Numbered from the stretch's first letter, positions 8,600 to 19,729 are shown. The stretch is DNA of 64,000 nt from an uncultured Granulosicoccus sp. (GCA_947499955.1 CANMQI010000013.1:62001-126000), one strand, 5' to 3'. The notes: generated by a model not told the origin, from the sequence alone. Made by a program: numbers and translations.

Positions 8600-9505
8600 C
8601 TATACGACGTCTTTCCAGTACTCTTTCTTCAGAATGTAGGCAATGCCGAGCAGCAGGAACAGGAACAGCATGACGTACATGCCCACACGGTGACGAGTCT
8701 CCTTGATCGGATCACTCATGTACGCCATGAAGTTGGTGATGTCGGCAACCAGACCGTCGTATTCCTCCGGCGTCATGGAACCTTCCTGTGTCAGCTCGAG
8801 ACCGGTGATGGGTCTGGCACCATGAACCTCTTCGCCGTAGACAGGTGTCTGCAGACCTTGCAGATCCCACAGCACGTGAGGCATCGCAGTTCCCGGGTAC
8901 ACCAGGTTGTTGACGCCAGTGGTGGCGATTCCCGGGTCCACGTAATAGGACTTCAGGTAGGTGTAGATCCAGTCCACACCACGAGAACGAGCGGTCAGCG
9001 CAAGATTCGGAGGTGCAACACCGAACGCCTGCTTGCCGTACTCCTTGGTCATGTTGTTGCTCATCAATGAGCCTACCTTGGTCCGCTCACCAGCTTCGTC
9101 AGTGGTGAAGATCAGGTTGTTGATAACATCTTCCTCGGACAGACCTGCATCCTGCGCAAACCGGCTGTAACGCTGGTAGTCGGCAGAGTGACAACCCATG
9201 CAGTAGTTAACGAATGCCTGAGCACCGCGCTGCAGAGACTTGTCATTGCTCTGGTCGATCCGTGGGGATTCGAGGTGTACTCCCACCCCTGCCGCACGCG
9301 ACTGACTGGCATACAGCAGCGAACCCGCAGCCAGAACCGCAGCCGCCGTCATGACCAGCAAGCGCTGGTATTTGCCGGATTGCAAGTCTGTTCTGCTGAG
9401 CACTTTCGCACGCCCTCTTTCTGTCTGAATACGAGCGGCCTGCAACTGCGCTTGCACTCGCGCCTGCCGCGTTGTCTGTTGCTGCGATCCGTTCTGTCCG
9501 ATCAC
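8600..9505 (-). CDS. petC: Ubiquinol-cytochrome c reductase, cytochrome c1 subunit
   Basis: This is the membrane-anchored cytochrome c1 of the bc1 complex, which passes electrons from the Rieske protein to soluble cytochrome c. The haem site YCMGCH lies near residue 103 and the axial methionine is probably in NLVYPGTAMPHVLW. A C-terminal membrane anchor is present (VGMYVMLFLFLLLGIAYIL). The N-terminus is unusual: about 50 hydrophilic, Q/R-rich residues precede the signal segment (LLVMTAAAVLAAGSLLY). The start is GTG at 9505, overlapping the petB stop by 4 bp; a later start that removes part of this extension cannot be excluded. Confidence 0.94.
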   Translation of the reverse strand: MIGQNGSQQQTTRQARVQAQLQAARIQTERGRAKVLSRTDLQSGKYQRLLVMTAAAVLAAGSLLYASQSRAAGVGVHLESPRIDQSNDKSLQRGAQAFVNYCMGCHSADYQRYSRFAQDAGLSEEDVINNLIFTTDEAGERTKVGSLMSNNMTKEYGKQAFGVAPPNLALTARSRGVDWIYTYLKSYYVDPGIATTGVNNLVYPGTAMPHVLWDLQGLQTPVYGEEVHGARPITGLELTQEGSMTPEEYDGLVADITNFMAYMSDPIKETRHRVGMYVMLFLFLLLGIAYILKKEYWKDVV

Positions 9506-10740
9506 GATGTAACCCTCTCAGGTACCGGCTTGTTCTTCTCGTTGCGACTGACAAGGAACAGGGCAATGAAATAACCGAAGTAGATTCCGGCACAGATACG
9601 TGAAATCAGAGTGCCTACGGGTGTTGGCGACTGCATGCCCATGTATCCGAGAACCACAAACGCAATGGCGAAAGTGAACAGCAGGATCTTGTAGGTCACC
9701 GAGCGATAACGAATGGATCTGACCGGATTGCGATCGATCCATGGCAACAGGAACAGCACGAAAATGGCGCCGCCCATGGCAATGACACCACCAAGCTTGT
9801 CAGGCACTGCCCGCAGAATGGCGTAGAACGGTGTGAAGTACCAGACCGGTGCAATGTGCTCAGGCGTCTTCAACGGGTCTGCCGGAACGAAGTTGGCATG
9901 CTCGAGGAAATAACCGCCCATCTCAGGGGCAAAGAACACGATGGCGAAGAAGATGATCAGGAAGACCACGGCACCCAGAAAATCCTTGACGGTGTAGTAC
10001 GGGTGGAACGGAATACCGTCCTTGGGAATACCTTGGGCGTTCTTGTTCTTCTTGATCTCGATACCGTCAGGGTTGTTGGAACCCACTTCGTGCAGTGCCA
10101 GGATATGCGCAGCTACCAGAAAGACCAGAACCAGCGGTACGGCAATGACGTGCAGTGCGAAGAAACGATTGAGCGTGGCGTCGGAGACGATGTAATCGCC
10201 CTTGAGCCAGATGGTCAGCGCATCACCGATGCCGAATGGAATGGCACCGAACAGGGAAATGATGACCTGCGCACCCCAATAACTCATTTGTCCCCAAGGC
10301 AGCAGATAACCCATGAAGGCTTCGGCCATCAAGGCCACGTAGATCAGCATGCCGAAGACCCACAGCAGTTCACGCGGCTTCTTGTACGAACCGTACAGAA
10401 GGGCCCGGAACATGTGCAGATAGATCACCACGAAGAACATCGAGGCGCCGGTGGAGTGCATGTAGCGAATAAGCCAGCCGAAGTTGACATCTCGCATGAT
10501 GTATTCGACCGAGGTGAACGCCAGATTGCCATCCGGCTTGTAGTTCATGGTCAGGAAGATGCCGGTAACGATCTGAAGAATCAGTACCAGCAGAGCCAGA
10601 GAACCGAAGTAGTACCAGAAGTTGAAGTTCTTCGGCGCATAGTATTTGGTGATGTGTTCTTCGAGCATCTTGGTGAGCGGAAAGCGCTCATCAATCCAGC
10701 CCAGAACACCACCGCCCTGCTTTTCCACGTTCGAACTCAT
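9502..10740 (-). CDS. petB: Ubiquinol-cytochrome c reductase, cytochrome b subunit
   Basis: This 412-residue integral membrane subunit of the bc1 complex carries both b haems and the quinol sites. It contains the conserved blocks FWYYFGSLALLVLILQIVTG, RDVNFGWLIRYMHSTGASMF, a YVALMAEAFMGYLLPWGQMSYWGA block, and the PEWY-equivalent PVWYFTPFYAIL. Here the second residue of the motif is V, a common variant in proteobacteria. Eight hydrophobic helices are apparent. The start overlaps the petA stop by 4 bp and the stop overlaps petC. Confidence 0.97.
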   Translation of the reverse strand: MSSNVEKQGGGVLGWIDERFPLTKMLEEHITKYYAPKNFNFWYYFGSLALLVLILQIVTGIFLTMNYKPDGNLAFTSVEYIMRDVNFGWLIRYMHSTGASMFFVVIYLHMFRALLYGSYKKPRELLWVFGMLIYVALMAEAFMGYLLPWGQMSYWGAQVIISLFGAIPFGIGDALTIWLKGDYIVSDATLNRFFALHVIAVPLVLVFLVAAHILALHEVGSNNPDGIEIKKNKNAQGIPKDGIPFHPYYTVKDFLGAVVFLIIFFAIVFFAPEMGGYFLEHANFVPADPLKTPEHIAPVWYFTPFYAILRAVPDKLGGVIAMGGAIFVLFLLPWIDRNPVRSIRYRSVTYKILLFTFAIAFVVLGYMGMQSPTPVGTLISRICAGIYFGYFIALFLVSRNEKNKPVPERVTS

Positions 10741-11420
10741 GCCGCTACTCCTGAATCTTCACCCACGATGATCGTGTTGTCGTCGACAAACCTGTACGGA
10801 GGAATTTCAAGATTGGTTGGCGCTGGCACACCTTTATAGACGCGTCCGGCCATATCGAACTTGGAACCATGACAAGGGCAGAAGAATCCACCATCCCAGT
10901 CAGCGCCCAGATCGGCAGGTGCAATTTCGGGACGATAGCTGGGCGAGCAGCCCAGGTGTGTGCAGATACCGATGACGACCAGTGTTTCCGGACGAATCGA
11001 ACGTGCAGCGTTCTGCGCATAGGCCGGTTGCTGCTCGACCTCGGAGGCAGGATCGGACAACCTTTCGGTGTCTTCTTCCAGATGCTTCAGGGTCTCTTCA
11101 GTTCGGCTGACAACCCAGACGGGTTTGCCACGCCATTCAACCGTCACCAGTTGCCCGGGGGTCAACTTGCTGATGTCAGCCTGCACCGGAGCACCTGCTG
11201 CCTTGGCTCTGGCACTGGGCGACATGGACCCCAACAGTGGCACAGCCAGGGCAACTGCGCCCAGTCCACCAACGGCAGCCACGCCCTGCACCAACAAACG
11301 CCGACGTTTCGGGTCAGCCACTTGGTCGGCGAGAGACGAGTCCACGGCGGCCGGATTACTAGTAGAAGAGCCATCCGCCGACGCGTGCTGGGCAGAGTTC
11401 TTCCGGTCATTCGCACTCAT
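10737..11420 (-). CDS. petA: Ubiquinol-cytochrome c reductase, Rieske iron-sulfur subunit
   Basis: The Rieske 2Fe-2S protein takes the first electron from quinol. The 227-residue protein has a twin-arginine-type motif (PKRRRLLVQGVAAVGGLGAVAL) that also forms the single membrane anchor. The cluster motifs are CTHLGC and CPCHGS. The start at 11420 has TGGAG 8 bases upstream; an earlier in-frame start would add 13 residues unlike the family. First gene of the petABC operon. Confidence 0.96.
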   Translation of the reverse strand: MSANDRKNSAQHASADGSSTSNPAAVDSSLADQVADPKRRRLLVQGVAAVGGLGAVALAVPLLGSMSPSARAKAAGAPVQADISKLTPGQLVTVEWRGKPVWVVSRTEETLKHLEEDTERLSDPASEVEQQPAYAQNAARSIRPETLVVIGICTHLGCSPSYRPEIAPADLGADWDGGFFCPCHGSKFDMAGRVYKGVPAPTNLEIPPYRFVDDNTIIVGEDSGVAA

Positions 11421-11554
11421 GCGATATCTCCAGGTAAATCGAATTCGTGGCAGTTGCAACGCTCAGGCAGCATGCAGCTGAAAGTGAACTTTTTCGCGGT
11501 CCGCGCAACAACAACCCTGGCAAGGAGCATATTGCGAGCCACTGACAACCCCTG

Positions 11555-11563
11555 ATTTTATCA
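11555..11563 (-). promoter_or_regulatory. Possible extended -10 promoter for petABC
   Basis: TGATAAAAT on the minus strand is a TGn-extended -10 (TAAAAT, 5/6), 135 bp upstream of the petA start; the -35 is poor. It is the only promoter-like signal I could find in the 325-bp divergent region 11421-11745 shared with the DegS-like gene. I saw nothing comparable for the rightward gene. Confidence 0.4.
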
Positions 11564-11745
11564 CAAGGATGTGATTGTGCTGGCGATATACGAGTGTTGA
11601 GCGTACCAAGTTGAGTCCAGGAAGACAAAGGACTCGGTACCAGTCGCTGCCACAGGCAGCAAGGTGGCCGCTTTGCCGCTAACATACCGCTCGTGAAAGC
11701 AAACAATCTGCCAGCAAGCTGCCTGTCCGACCGGAATGATGTCCT

Positions 11746-13002
11746 TTGAAGGGCAAGGCACACTTCTTTCTGCTCTGCACCTTCATCGGCGTAGCCGCAG
11801 GCTGGTGGTGGACAGCCGGCAGACCGGTGCCGAACCTTTTCTGGCAAGCCGCCGGCAAGGCTCCGGAGCTTGCTGACAACGGCGTGACGCCAGCCCGGAT
11901 CGAAGCCGAGAATATCGGCGCTGACGCGAACTGGATGGCACCCCGCAGCGCAATGAATGCAGCCGACGGGTCGATGGGACAAGCCTACTCGGGCATGCCC
12001 AGCGCCGGAGTCATCAGTTACCACGATGGCATCATGAAAGTCGCACCGTCGGTCGTGAGCCTGTACGCCACCTCGTCCGCAAGTGGCGAGGCGGCGAATG
12101 GTGGCGGCAATGCCATCAGCCAGGGCTCGGGCGTCATCGTCAATGCCGACGGTGTGGTGTTGACCAACCTTCATCTGGTGGAAGGACGGGATCGCATCAC
12201 CGTGGTACTCAGCGATGGACGCAGCTATCCCGCCCTGCTGATCGGTAGTGATCGCGAGACGGACCTGGCAGTCGTGCGCATCGCCGCCAGCAATCTGCCC
12301 TTCGTACCGCTGGATGATGCGCCGCCGTTGCGCGTCGGCGATGTCGTGCTCGCCATCGGCAACCCTTTCGGCGTTGGCCAGACTGTCACCCAGGGAATCG
12401 TCAGCGCCACCCACAGACGCATCGCCGGCGGTAGCGTCTGGCAGCATTTCGTGCAGATCGATGCGGCCATCAACCCTGGCAATTCCGGTGGTGCACTGAT
12501 CAACCCCTACGGGCAACTGGTTGGCGTCAACACGGCCGTCTTCCGAGGGGATTCCGGGGCGGTTGGTATCGGCTTTTCGATCCCTGCCGATCTGCTGGCC
12601 CAGGTGGTACCGCAGATCATCGAACATGGCTCGGTTGCCCGTGGCTGGCTGGGAATTGCGGTGGATGAACTGAGTTATTTTCCGAAACTCGCCAGAGATA
12701 TCAAGCAAGGCGCTCTGGTAACTCAGGTGCTTTCGAACAGCCCTGCCGATCGCGGCGGATTGCAGCAAATGGATATCGTCACCGCCATCGACGGACTGCC
12801 GGTACGCAACGCAACTCAATTGCTGCTCGCCATTTCCCTGGAGCCACCAGGCACGCCGGTCTCGCTGACCGTACTGCGCGGTGGACAGATCAGTAGCACC
12901 ATGGACCCCTCTCAACCGATCGAACTCGAAACCCGGGAACTGGCTCTGGAACTTGGAACACGACCTGACGACCTGAATACAGCTGTCAACAGGCCTCGCT
13001 GA
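11746..13002 (+). CDS. DegS/AlgW-like periplasmic serine protease (trypsin + one PDZ domain)
   Basis: This is a membrane-anchored HtrA-family protease. The N-terminus KGKAHFFLLCTFIGVAAGWWW is a short basic region plus one membrane anchor. The trypsin domain (about residues 95-300) has the triad in NLHLVEG (His), DRETDLAVVRI (Asp) and NPGNSGGAL (Ser). A single PDZ domain follows (RGWLGIAVDELSY to VSLTVLRGG). One PDZ and an uncleaved anchor match DegS/AlgW, the site-1 protease for anti-sigma-E factors. The hisG-murA-mla genes further right also neighbour algW in Pseudomonas. At 418 residues it is longer than DegS (355), mostly through a ~60-residue linker after the anchor. TTG start, weak ribosome site. 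Its 3' end overlaps the convergent metalloprotease gene by 91 bp. Confidence 0.85.
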   Translation: MKGKAHFFLLCTFIGVAAGWWWTAGRPVPNLFWQAAGKAPELADNGVTPARIEAENIGADANWMAPRSAMNAADGSMGQAYSGMPSAGVISYHDGIMKVAPSVVSLYATSSASGEAANGGGNAISQGSGVIVNADGVVLTNLHLVEGRDRITVVLSDGRSYPALLIGSDRETDLAVVRIAASNLPFVPLDDAPPLRVGDVVLAIGNPFGVGQTVTQGIVSATHRRIAGGSVWQHFVQIDAAINPGNSGGALINPYGQLVGVNTAVFRGDSGAVGIGFSIPADLLAQVVPQIIEHGSVARGWLGIAVDELSYFPKLARDIKQGALVTQVLSNSPADRGGLQQMDIVTAIDGLPVRNATQLLLAISLEPPGTPVSLTVLRGGQISSTMDPSQPIELETRELALELGTRPDDLNTAVNRPR

Positions 13003-15272
13003 AACAGCAACACCAGCAACCACAGCAATTCCTGCCCGGCGATGCCACCACTACCGGAGTTGGCAGCGCCCTGCCCGGGACTGCTGGCCGACACACCATT
13101 CTGCGCAGGGATCGAGGCCTGATCAATATCGGGTCTTGTCTGCGTCAAGTGTGCCTGGCTGACACCACCGACTGGCGAGACTGTCGCGATGTTGTCGGCA
13201 TCCTGCAACTCCATCACACCTGACGGTTGCAATTGCCCTGTCACCGGGGCATCGCTACGCTGGAAATCGTCACTCACCGCAAAGGCCAGGCTTCGAGATT
13301 CCTGCGGCAAGAGCCCACTGACATGGCACAACGCACTGGTTGGTGTCTGCACCTGGCAGCCGGCAGGCCACAGCAGCTGATCGGGCGCACTGGTTTCCAC
13401 GATCAGCTGTGCATCCAGGGTCAGACCGGTGTCAGGGTTACTGATGTCGAATATCAGACTGCTACCTGCCGAACTGGCCGTCAGTTGCAGATCGACACTG
13501 TTCTGCAGACAACTGCGGGAACGCGACTGCAGAACCTCGGTGCGACTGCAGCTGGTGAATTCGGCATCGGTACGCTCGGATATGTTCGGCCACATCAGAG
13601 AACGCGAATTGTCATCACACTGTGTATCCGTGTCGTGCAGCGCTCCCAGCGAATGCCCCAGTTCATGGCTGAGCAACACATCACCAAACGTGCTGGGCGT
13701 CGTCACGCCGACATCATAGCCATCGAGACGGCAGATGGTGTCGATCCAGGCCAGCCCCAGGGTCACATCGGTCTTCGGATTACCAGTGAACAGATAAGTC
13801 AGTGCGCTGTCCTCGAACAGGGTCCTGTATTGCAGGCGGTAGTCACGAAAGGAACGCAGTATGCTCTCCAGCGTTACTGCACCCAGATCCATCGGGTCGT
13901 CCTCGGCGCTCAGCGTCAGAGCCTCATCGAGCGACAGAGCCAGACCCAGTTCGCGATAGACACCATCGGCGACATTGAGATTGTTGAGGGCGTTTGTCAT
14001 GCCTCGCCCACCGAAATAGCGATCGTATTGGCTATCCACCACGATCGAGACGGGAACGGCGCGAATGTCGGTCTGGATGCTGCGAGACCTGCCTTGCAGA
14101 TTCAGCAAGCCCACCGCCGGCGGTGCCACCAGTGCATCCAGCCCCTGCAGCGACTCGGCCAGACCGGAATGCAGACCCGAGAGCGGCTCACGCTTGCGCG
14201 AATTCGGCTGGTAGTAATCCAGAGTGCCGACCAGATTGGCCGGTTGCAGTCGATACTGCCGCCCTGCCATATTCACCACACCACTGATCGCATCCTGCTC
14301 CAGTACGACCCTGACCCAGCTGTTCTCCACCCCTTCCACCGTCCCGTCGAACACACCGATGGAAGGAGGCAGATCGCTGGCGAGTTTGCTGTCAAGCCAC
14401 TGGGTCTCCCGGGTCAGTGGACTTGGCAACAGTAACAACTGCAGGTCCATCCCTTCCACACTCACAGCCAGTCGCAACTTGCCATCATCCTGCTCCTGCC
14501 GGCCACCGAGTCGACTGGCACTGGCCAGACGCTGCTCCACGATAGCCAGACGCCGGTCCGCACGATCGAACCAGTAGCGCGACAGAACGCTGCCGCGCGG
14601 CCAGCGAAAATCCAGAGGCAGGTCCAGCGCCGTATGCCTGGCGCGCAACTCCAGCAGTCGATCCCGTGCCTGCAAGGTCTCGCCCAGCTGTTCGAGCGCG
14701 ATGGCATCCAGATAGTGAGCGGAGTCCGAATAGGCTGACTCGGGAAAACGTGCCTCAAGGGTCTGCAGGGAAAGGCGCGCTGCCTGAAAATCGTAGCGAT
14801 CCATGATCTGCAGATACGCCGAGACATACAGTGCATCATCGGTCAGGGTACCCGCCGGATCCGCCGAGGCGATCACATCGAGCGCCTGCAGGGCCGCCAC
14901 GATCTCGCCGGATTCCCGCAAGGTCAGCGCCTTCAGGAAAACAGTCAGAGACTGCCCCGCATCAGCGGACTCCTGCAGAACAGCGATACGCGTCTGTACG
15001 GCTGCCATGTGCGAAAATCCCGGATAGCGCTTCTGCAACAGACGCAGACTGGCCAGGGCAGCCGGGTACTGTTGTCGCTCGATCTGGTGCAAGGCAGTCG
15101 AATAGGCATTCTGTGCCGCCATCCGGGTCATGGGCAACGACTCGATCGCCTGCGCCGGCAACACCACCGAGCACAGAGCGACAAGCCACAGACGGCGCAA
15201 CACGATCAGCCAGCGCCCTGAACAGTTCCTGCGCCAGCTCCTGGTATTGAACGAGCTCATCTGCCCAGGCAC
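12912..15272 (-). CDS. Secreted metzincin-type zinc metalloprotease with TPR-like N-domain
   Basis: The 786-residue protein has a signal sequence (LIVLRRLWLVALCSVVLPAQA, cleavage near residue 42) and a helical, TPR-like region at about 50-250. A catalytic domain contains HELGHSLGALHD at residues 536-547, the HExxHxxGxxH/D zinc site, with a Met-turn (SLMWPN) about 14 residues later: a metzincin of the reprolysin/M12-like type. The C-terminus has a Gly/Ser stretch, a hydrophobic helix (ELLWLLVLLF) and arginines, reminiscent of GlyGly-CTERM sorting tails but with about 25 extra residues. The GTG start overlaps the upstream HAMP-protein stop as TAGTG; ATG at 15260 is an alternative. Substrate unknown. 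Confidence 0.8.
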   Translation of the reverse strand: MPGQMSSFNTRSWRRNCSGRWLIVLRRLWLVALCSVVLPAQAIESLPMTRMAAQNAYSTALHQIERQQYPAALASLRLLQKRYPGFSHMAAVQTRIAVLQESADAGQSLTVFLKALTLRESGEIVAALQALDVIASADPAGTLTDDALYVSAYLQIMDRYDFQAARLSLQTLEARFPESAYSDSAHYLDAIALEQLGETLQARDRLLELRARHTALDLPLDFRWPRGSVLSRYWFDRADRRLAIVEQRLASASRLGGRQEQDDGKLRLAVSVEGMDLQLLLLPSPLTRETQWLDSKLASDLPPSIGVFDGTVEGVENSWVRVVLEQDAISGVVNMAGRQYRLQPANLVGTLDYYQPNSRKREPLSGLHSGLAESLQGLDALVAPPAVGLLNLQGRSRSIQTDIRAVPVSIVVDSQYDRYFGGRGMTNALNNLNVADGVYRELGLALSLDEALTLSAEDDPMDLGAVTLESILRSFRDYRLQYRTLFEDSALTYLFTGNPKTDVTLGLAWIDTICRLDGYDVGVTTPSTFGDVLLSHELGHSLGALHDTDTQCDDNSRSLMWPNISERTDAEFTSCSRTEVLQSRSRSCLQNSVDLQLTASSAGSSLIFDISNPDTGLTLDAQLIVETSAPDQLLWPAGCQVQTPTSALCHVSGLLPQESRSLAFAVSDDFQRSDAPVTGQLQPSGVMELQDADNIATVSPVGGVSQAHLTQTRPDIDQASIPAQNGVSASSPGQGAANSGSGGIAGQELLWLLVLLFQRGLLTAVFRSSGRVPSSRASSRVSSSIG

Positions 15273-15922
15273 TAGCGAGGCTGTTGCCCGGCTTGCTCTC
15301 GTCCCATGGAGTCTTCATTGCCAGCGGCATTCGAACCATCGAAATAGCTCAATACATCGCGGCATTCCAGCATCGCCTTGCGCACCTCGGCATCTTCGGG
15401 CACCGGCTGATTCTCGAGGGTATCCAGCACGCGGGTCAGTGCTCGAGCCTCGCTGATCTTGCCCTGCACCTGCTCCAGCGCACGGTTCAGGGCCTCGCAC
15501 AACTCACTGAATTCACGGGTATCGTTGCTGCGCAACCGCACATTCAGGTTGCCATCGCCGATTTCATTCAGCGCTCGTCGAATGGCCAGTATGGGGTTGC
15601 CGAGTCTGCGCATGATGTAGACAGCAATGGCACCGGTGACCAGGCCATTGACCAGCAGCATGATCAGAATCCACTTGCCCAGTACACTACCCAGATCGGG
15701 TATGGACTCGGATAACAGCCCCATGTCCTCGGAGGCAAACAGCAGGGGCGCATTGCCGGCCACCAGATTGCCAAGGAAGGTATGGTAGAAGATTCCCAGC
15801 AGCAGCGTGGACTGGACAATGAAGAACACCGTCAACAGTAACACTCTGCGGATCTGACGCATCTGGAAGTTCTTGTCGCGAACCAGCGACATCGGAAACC
15901 GTGCGTCAGAAGAACGCGCCAT
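15272..15922 (-). CDS. Inner-membrane HAMP-domain protein without output domain
   Basis: The 216-residue protein has a first membrane helix at about residues 26-50 (VLLLTVFFIVQSTLLLGIFY), a ~35-residue periplasmic loop and a second helix (WILIMLLVNGLVTGAIAVYIM). A HAMP linker follows (RRLGNPILAIRRALNEIGDGNLNVRLRSND) and a coiled-coil region. There is no kinase, cyclase or methyl-accepting domain, so it may signal by interaction, for example with the coupled metalloprotease. AGGGG precedes the ATG at good spacing. Its stop overlaps the protease start. Confidence 0.75.
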   Translation of the reverse strand: MARSSDARFPMSLVRDKNFQMRQIRRVLLLTVFFIVQSTLLLGIFYHTFLGNLVAGNAPLLFASEDMGLLSESIPDLGSVLGKWILIMLLVNGLVTGAIAVYIMRRLGNPILAIRRALNEIGDGNLNVRLRSNDTREFSELCEALNRALEQVQGKISEARALTRVLDTLENQPVPEDAEVRKAMLECRDVLSYFDGSNAAGNEDSMGREQAGQQPR

Positions 15923-16028
15923 GACTTACCCCTGTAATGCTCGGTGCTTCGAGTGATACAGGGCGAATCGGCTTGTCAGAGTCTTTCTTGACCGCGCAGA
16001 ACGCAGCGGCAGCCCTTTCGAGAGCCTT

Positions 16029-16090
16029 GCCCTCCCGGAGTGTGGAGGGCTTAACAGATCCGGCCAGCGCTCAGGGCACTGGCCGGTCTG
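16029..16090. terminator. Two adjacent hairpins downstream of aroG
   Basis: One stem pairs CCGGCCAGCGC with the opposing GGCACTGGCCGG across 16056-16089. The second pairs GCCCTCC (16029-16035) with GGAGGGC (16044-16050). They lie between aroG and the HAMP gene. Neither is followed by a clear U-run, so the terminator role is a guess from position. Confidence 0.4.
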
Positions 16091-16095
16091 TAGAA

Positions 16096-17151
16096 TCAGC
16101 CCTGGCGGCGGGTACGCACGGCTTCTGCCAGCTGTTCCAGCAATGGCAGCGTGTCGTCCCAGGACAGACAGGCATCGGTGACACTCTGACCACGCACCAA
16201 TGGTTTGCTGCTGGGGTTCTGGCTACCTTCAACCAGGTTGCTTTCGATCATCACGCCCATGACGCGCTGATCACCATCACTGACCTGCGCACAAACGTCT
16301 CGACAGACATAGCGCTGACGGCGATGCATCTTGCGTGAGTTGGCGTGACTGCAGTCGATCATGACGCGTTCCGGCAAACCGGCCTTGGCCAGCAGTGCGC
16401 TGGCATCGTCGACACTGGCGGCATCGTGGTTGGTGTGCGACTTGCCACCGCGCAGAATCAGATGGCAATCGTCATTGCCGGAGGTCTGGACGATGGCAGA
16501 GTTGCCTTCCTTGGTGACCGACAGGAAGTTGTGCGCCCCGCGTGCAGCACCGATGGCGTCAACGGCAATCTGCATACTGCCTGCCGTACCGTTCTTGAAC
16601 CCGACCGGGCAAGACAGACCGGACGCCAGTTCACGGTGGCCCTGACTTTCAGTCGTGCGGGCGCCGATGGCACCCCAGCCGACGAAGTCAGCGATGTACT
16701 GTGGGCTGATGAGATCCAGGTATTCAACGCCGGCAGGCAGACCCATGTCGTTGATATCGGACAACAGGCGACGGGCAATCTCCAGACCTTCGTTGATCTG
16801 GAAGGTGTTGTCCATGGTGGGATCGTTGATCAGGCCTTTCCAGCCGACGGTGGTCCGGGGCTTCTCGAAATACACCCGCATGACGATGCACAGGTCGTCA
16901 TTGAGCGACTTCCTGACTGCTGCCAGCTTCTCGGCATACTCAAGCGCGGCATCCGGATCATGAATGGAGCAAGGACCGACAACCACGACCATACGATCGT
17001 CGCGCCCTTCCAGAATATCGCGCACATCATTGCGGCACCGAGTCACCGTGTCGGCAGCCACATCGCTCACCGGAACCAGTTTCAGCAGTTCCTGTGGCGC
17101 GCGCAGCTGGCGCAAGCCGGTAATACGAAGATCGTCGGTATTAGTACTCAT
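16096..17151 (-). CDS. aroG: 3-deoxy-7-phosphoheptulonate (DAHP) synthase, class I
   Basis: It condenses phosphoenolpyruvate and erythrose-4-phosphate in the first step of aromatic amino acid synthesis. The 351 residues match AroG/F/H enzymes throughout: LVVVVGPCSIHDPDAA-type phosphate site (GPCSIHD), RVYFEKPRTTVGWKGLINDP, GAIGARTTESQ, LSCPVGFKNGT and VMIDCSHANS, and a GVMIESNLVEG block near the end. Which aromatic amino acid inhibits it cannot be told by eye. It lies 66 bp downstream of hisG on the same strand and is probably co-transcribed with murA-hisG. Confidence 0.95.
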   Translation of the reverse strand: MSTNTDDLRITGLRQLRAPQELLKLVPVSDVAADTVTRCRNDVRDILEGRDDRMVVVVGPCSIHDPDAALEYAEKLAAVRKSLNDDLCIVMRVYFEKPRTTVGWKGLINDPTMDNTFQINEGLEIARRLLSDINDMGLPAGVEYLDLISPQYIADFVGWGAIGARTTESQGHRELASGLSCPVGFKNGTAGSMQIAVDAIGAARGAHNFLSVTKEGNSAIVQTSGNDDCHLILRGGKSHTNHDAASVDDASALLAKAGLPERVMIDCSHANSRKMHRRQRYVCRDVCAQVSDGDQRVMGVMIESNLVEGSQNPSSKPLVRGQSVTDACLSWDDTLPLLEQLAEAVRTRRQG

Positions 17152-17217
17152 GGAGAAATCACCACCTGGATTGAATACGGTTCTGCGACCAGCAAGGCCT
17201 CGAAACCATTGAATTGA

Positions 17218-19217
<2,000 letters not shown>

Positions 19218-19230
19218 CTACAGAACCGCA

Positions 19231-19239
19231 ATTATATCA
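19231..19239 (-). promoter_or_regulatory. Extended -10 promoter for murA-hisG(-aroG)
   Basis: TGATATAAT on the minus strand is a perfect -10 hexamer with TGn extension, about 100 bp upstream of the murA start. The -35 is not recognisable. It lies in the 305-bp gap 19134-19438, which otherwise holds only the hairpin after mlaB. Confidence 0.65.
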
Positions 19240-19419
19240 GGCCCACGTAGCCGGATTGGCTCGGAGTCGGGACAAAGGGTGTACCGATCCTGATCAATCA
19301 TGACTTTTTTGAGTGGGCCATGTTCTGCACCGGCCACCCCGAACGAGCTTCAATGCTGTCCGCCAGGAGACTGAGAGGCCGCTATTACTGACAAGGTCGA
19401 GTGGCAGGCAGGCCTGCCA

Positions 19420-19440
19420 GAGGTCGTTCTCGACGACCTC
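19420..19440 (-). terminator. Hairpin at the mlaB stop codon
   Basis: An 8-bp stem, GAGGTCGT with ACGACCTC, around a 5-base loop begins within the mlaB stop codon. A second GC-rich inverted repeat (GGCAGGCCTGCC) follows. There is no U-tract; it probably marks the end of the mla operon. Confidence 0.4.
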
Positions 19441-19729
19441 AGATAAAGCCTTCTACCTGACAGACCTGGGCCAGCTGCCGAATACCGCCCGGCACTTCAC
19501 TGAAGCTGACCTGGTGACTCTGCCGACGGGCGATCGCCTTGAGTTCGATCAACAGGGCCAGCGCGGCGCTGTTACAGCGCCCCACCTGGGAAAAATCGAT
19601 ATGCAGCTGCTCATTGGAGCGGACCAGCGCTCCGAGATCTTCAAGCGCCTTGCTGGCGGTGGTGAAATCCAGCACCCCACTGACAACACAGCGATCATCG
19701 GTCTGCTCTATCAAGAAGGTGTCACTCAT
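19439..19729 (-). CDS. mlaB: STAS-domain protein MlaB
   Basis: MlaB is the cytoplasmic STAS subunit that stabilises and activates the MlaFE phospholipid ABC transporter. The 96-residue protein shows a small STAS fold: LDFTTASKALEDLGALV, then HIDFSQVGRCNSAALALLIEL around the conserved helix-1 loop, where MlaB has Ser/Thr (here NSAALAL). The start overlaps the mlaC stop by 4 bp. It is the last gene of mlaFEDCB. Confidence 0.9.
   Translation of the reverse strand: MSDTFLIEQTDDRCVVSGVLDFTTASKALEDLGALVRSNEQLHIDFSQVGRCNSAALALLIELKAIARRQSHQVSFSEVPGGIRQLAQVCQVEGFI

Noticed and set aside
11407-13023. Long minus-strand open frame (538 codons) opposite the DegS-like gene
   Set aside because: It lies antisense to a clear protease gene, has a composition without domains, and is explained by GC-rich codon periodicity.
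13227-14435. Plus-strand 402-codon open frame within the metalloprotease gene
   Set aside because: The opposite strand carries signal peptide, metzincin motif and Met-turn; this frame has none.
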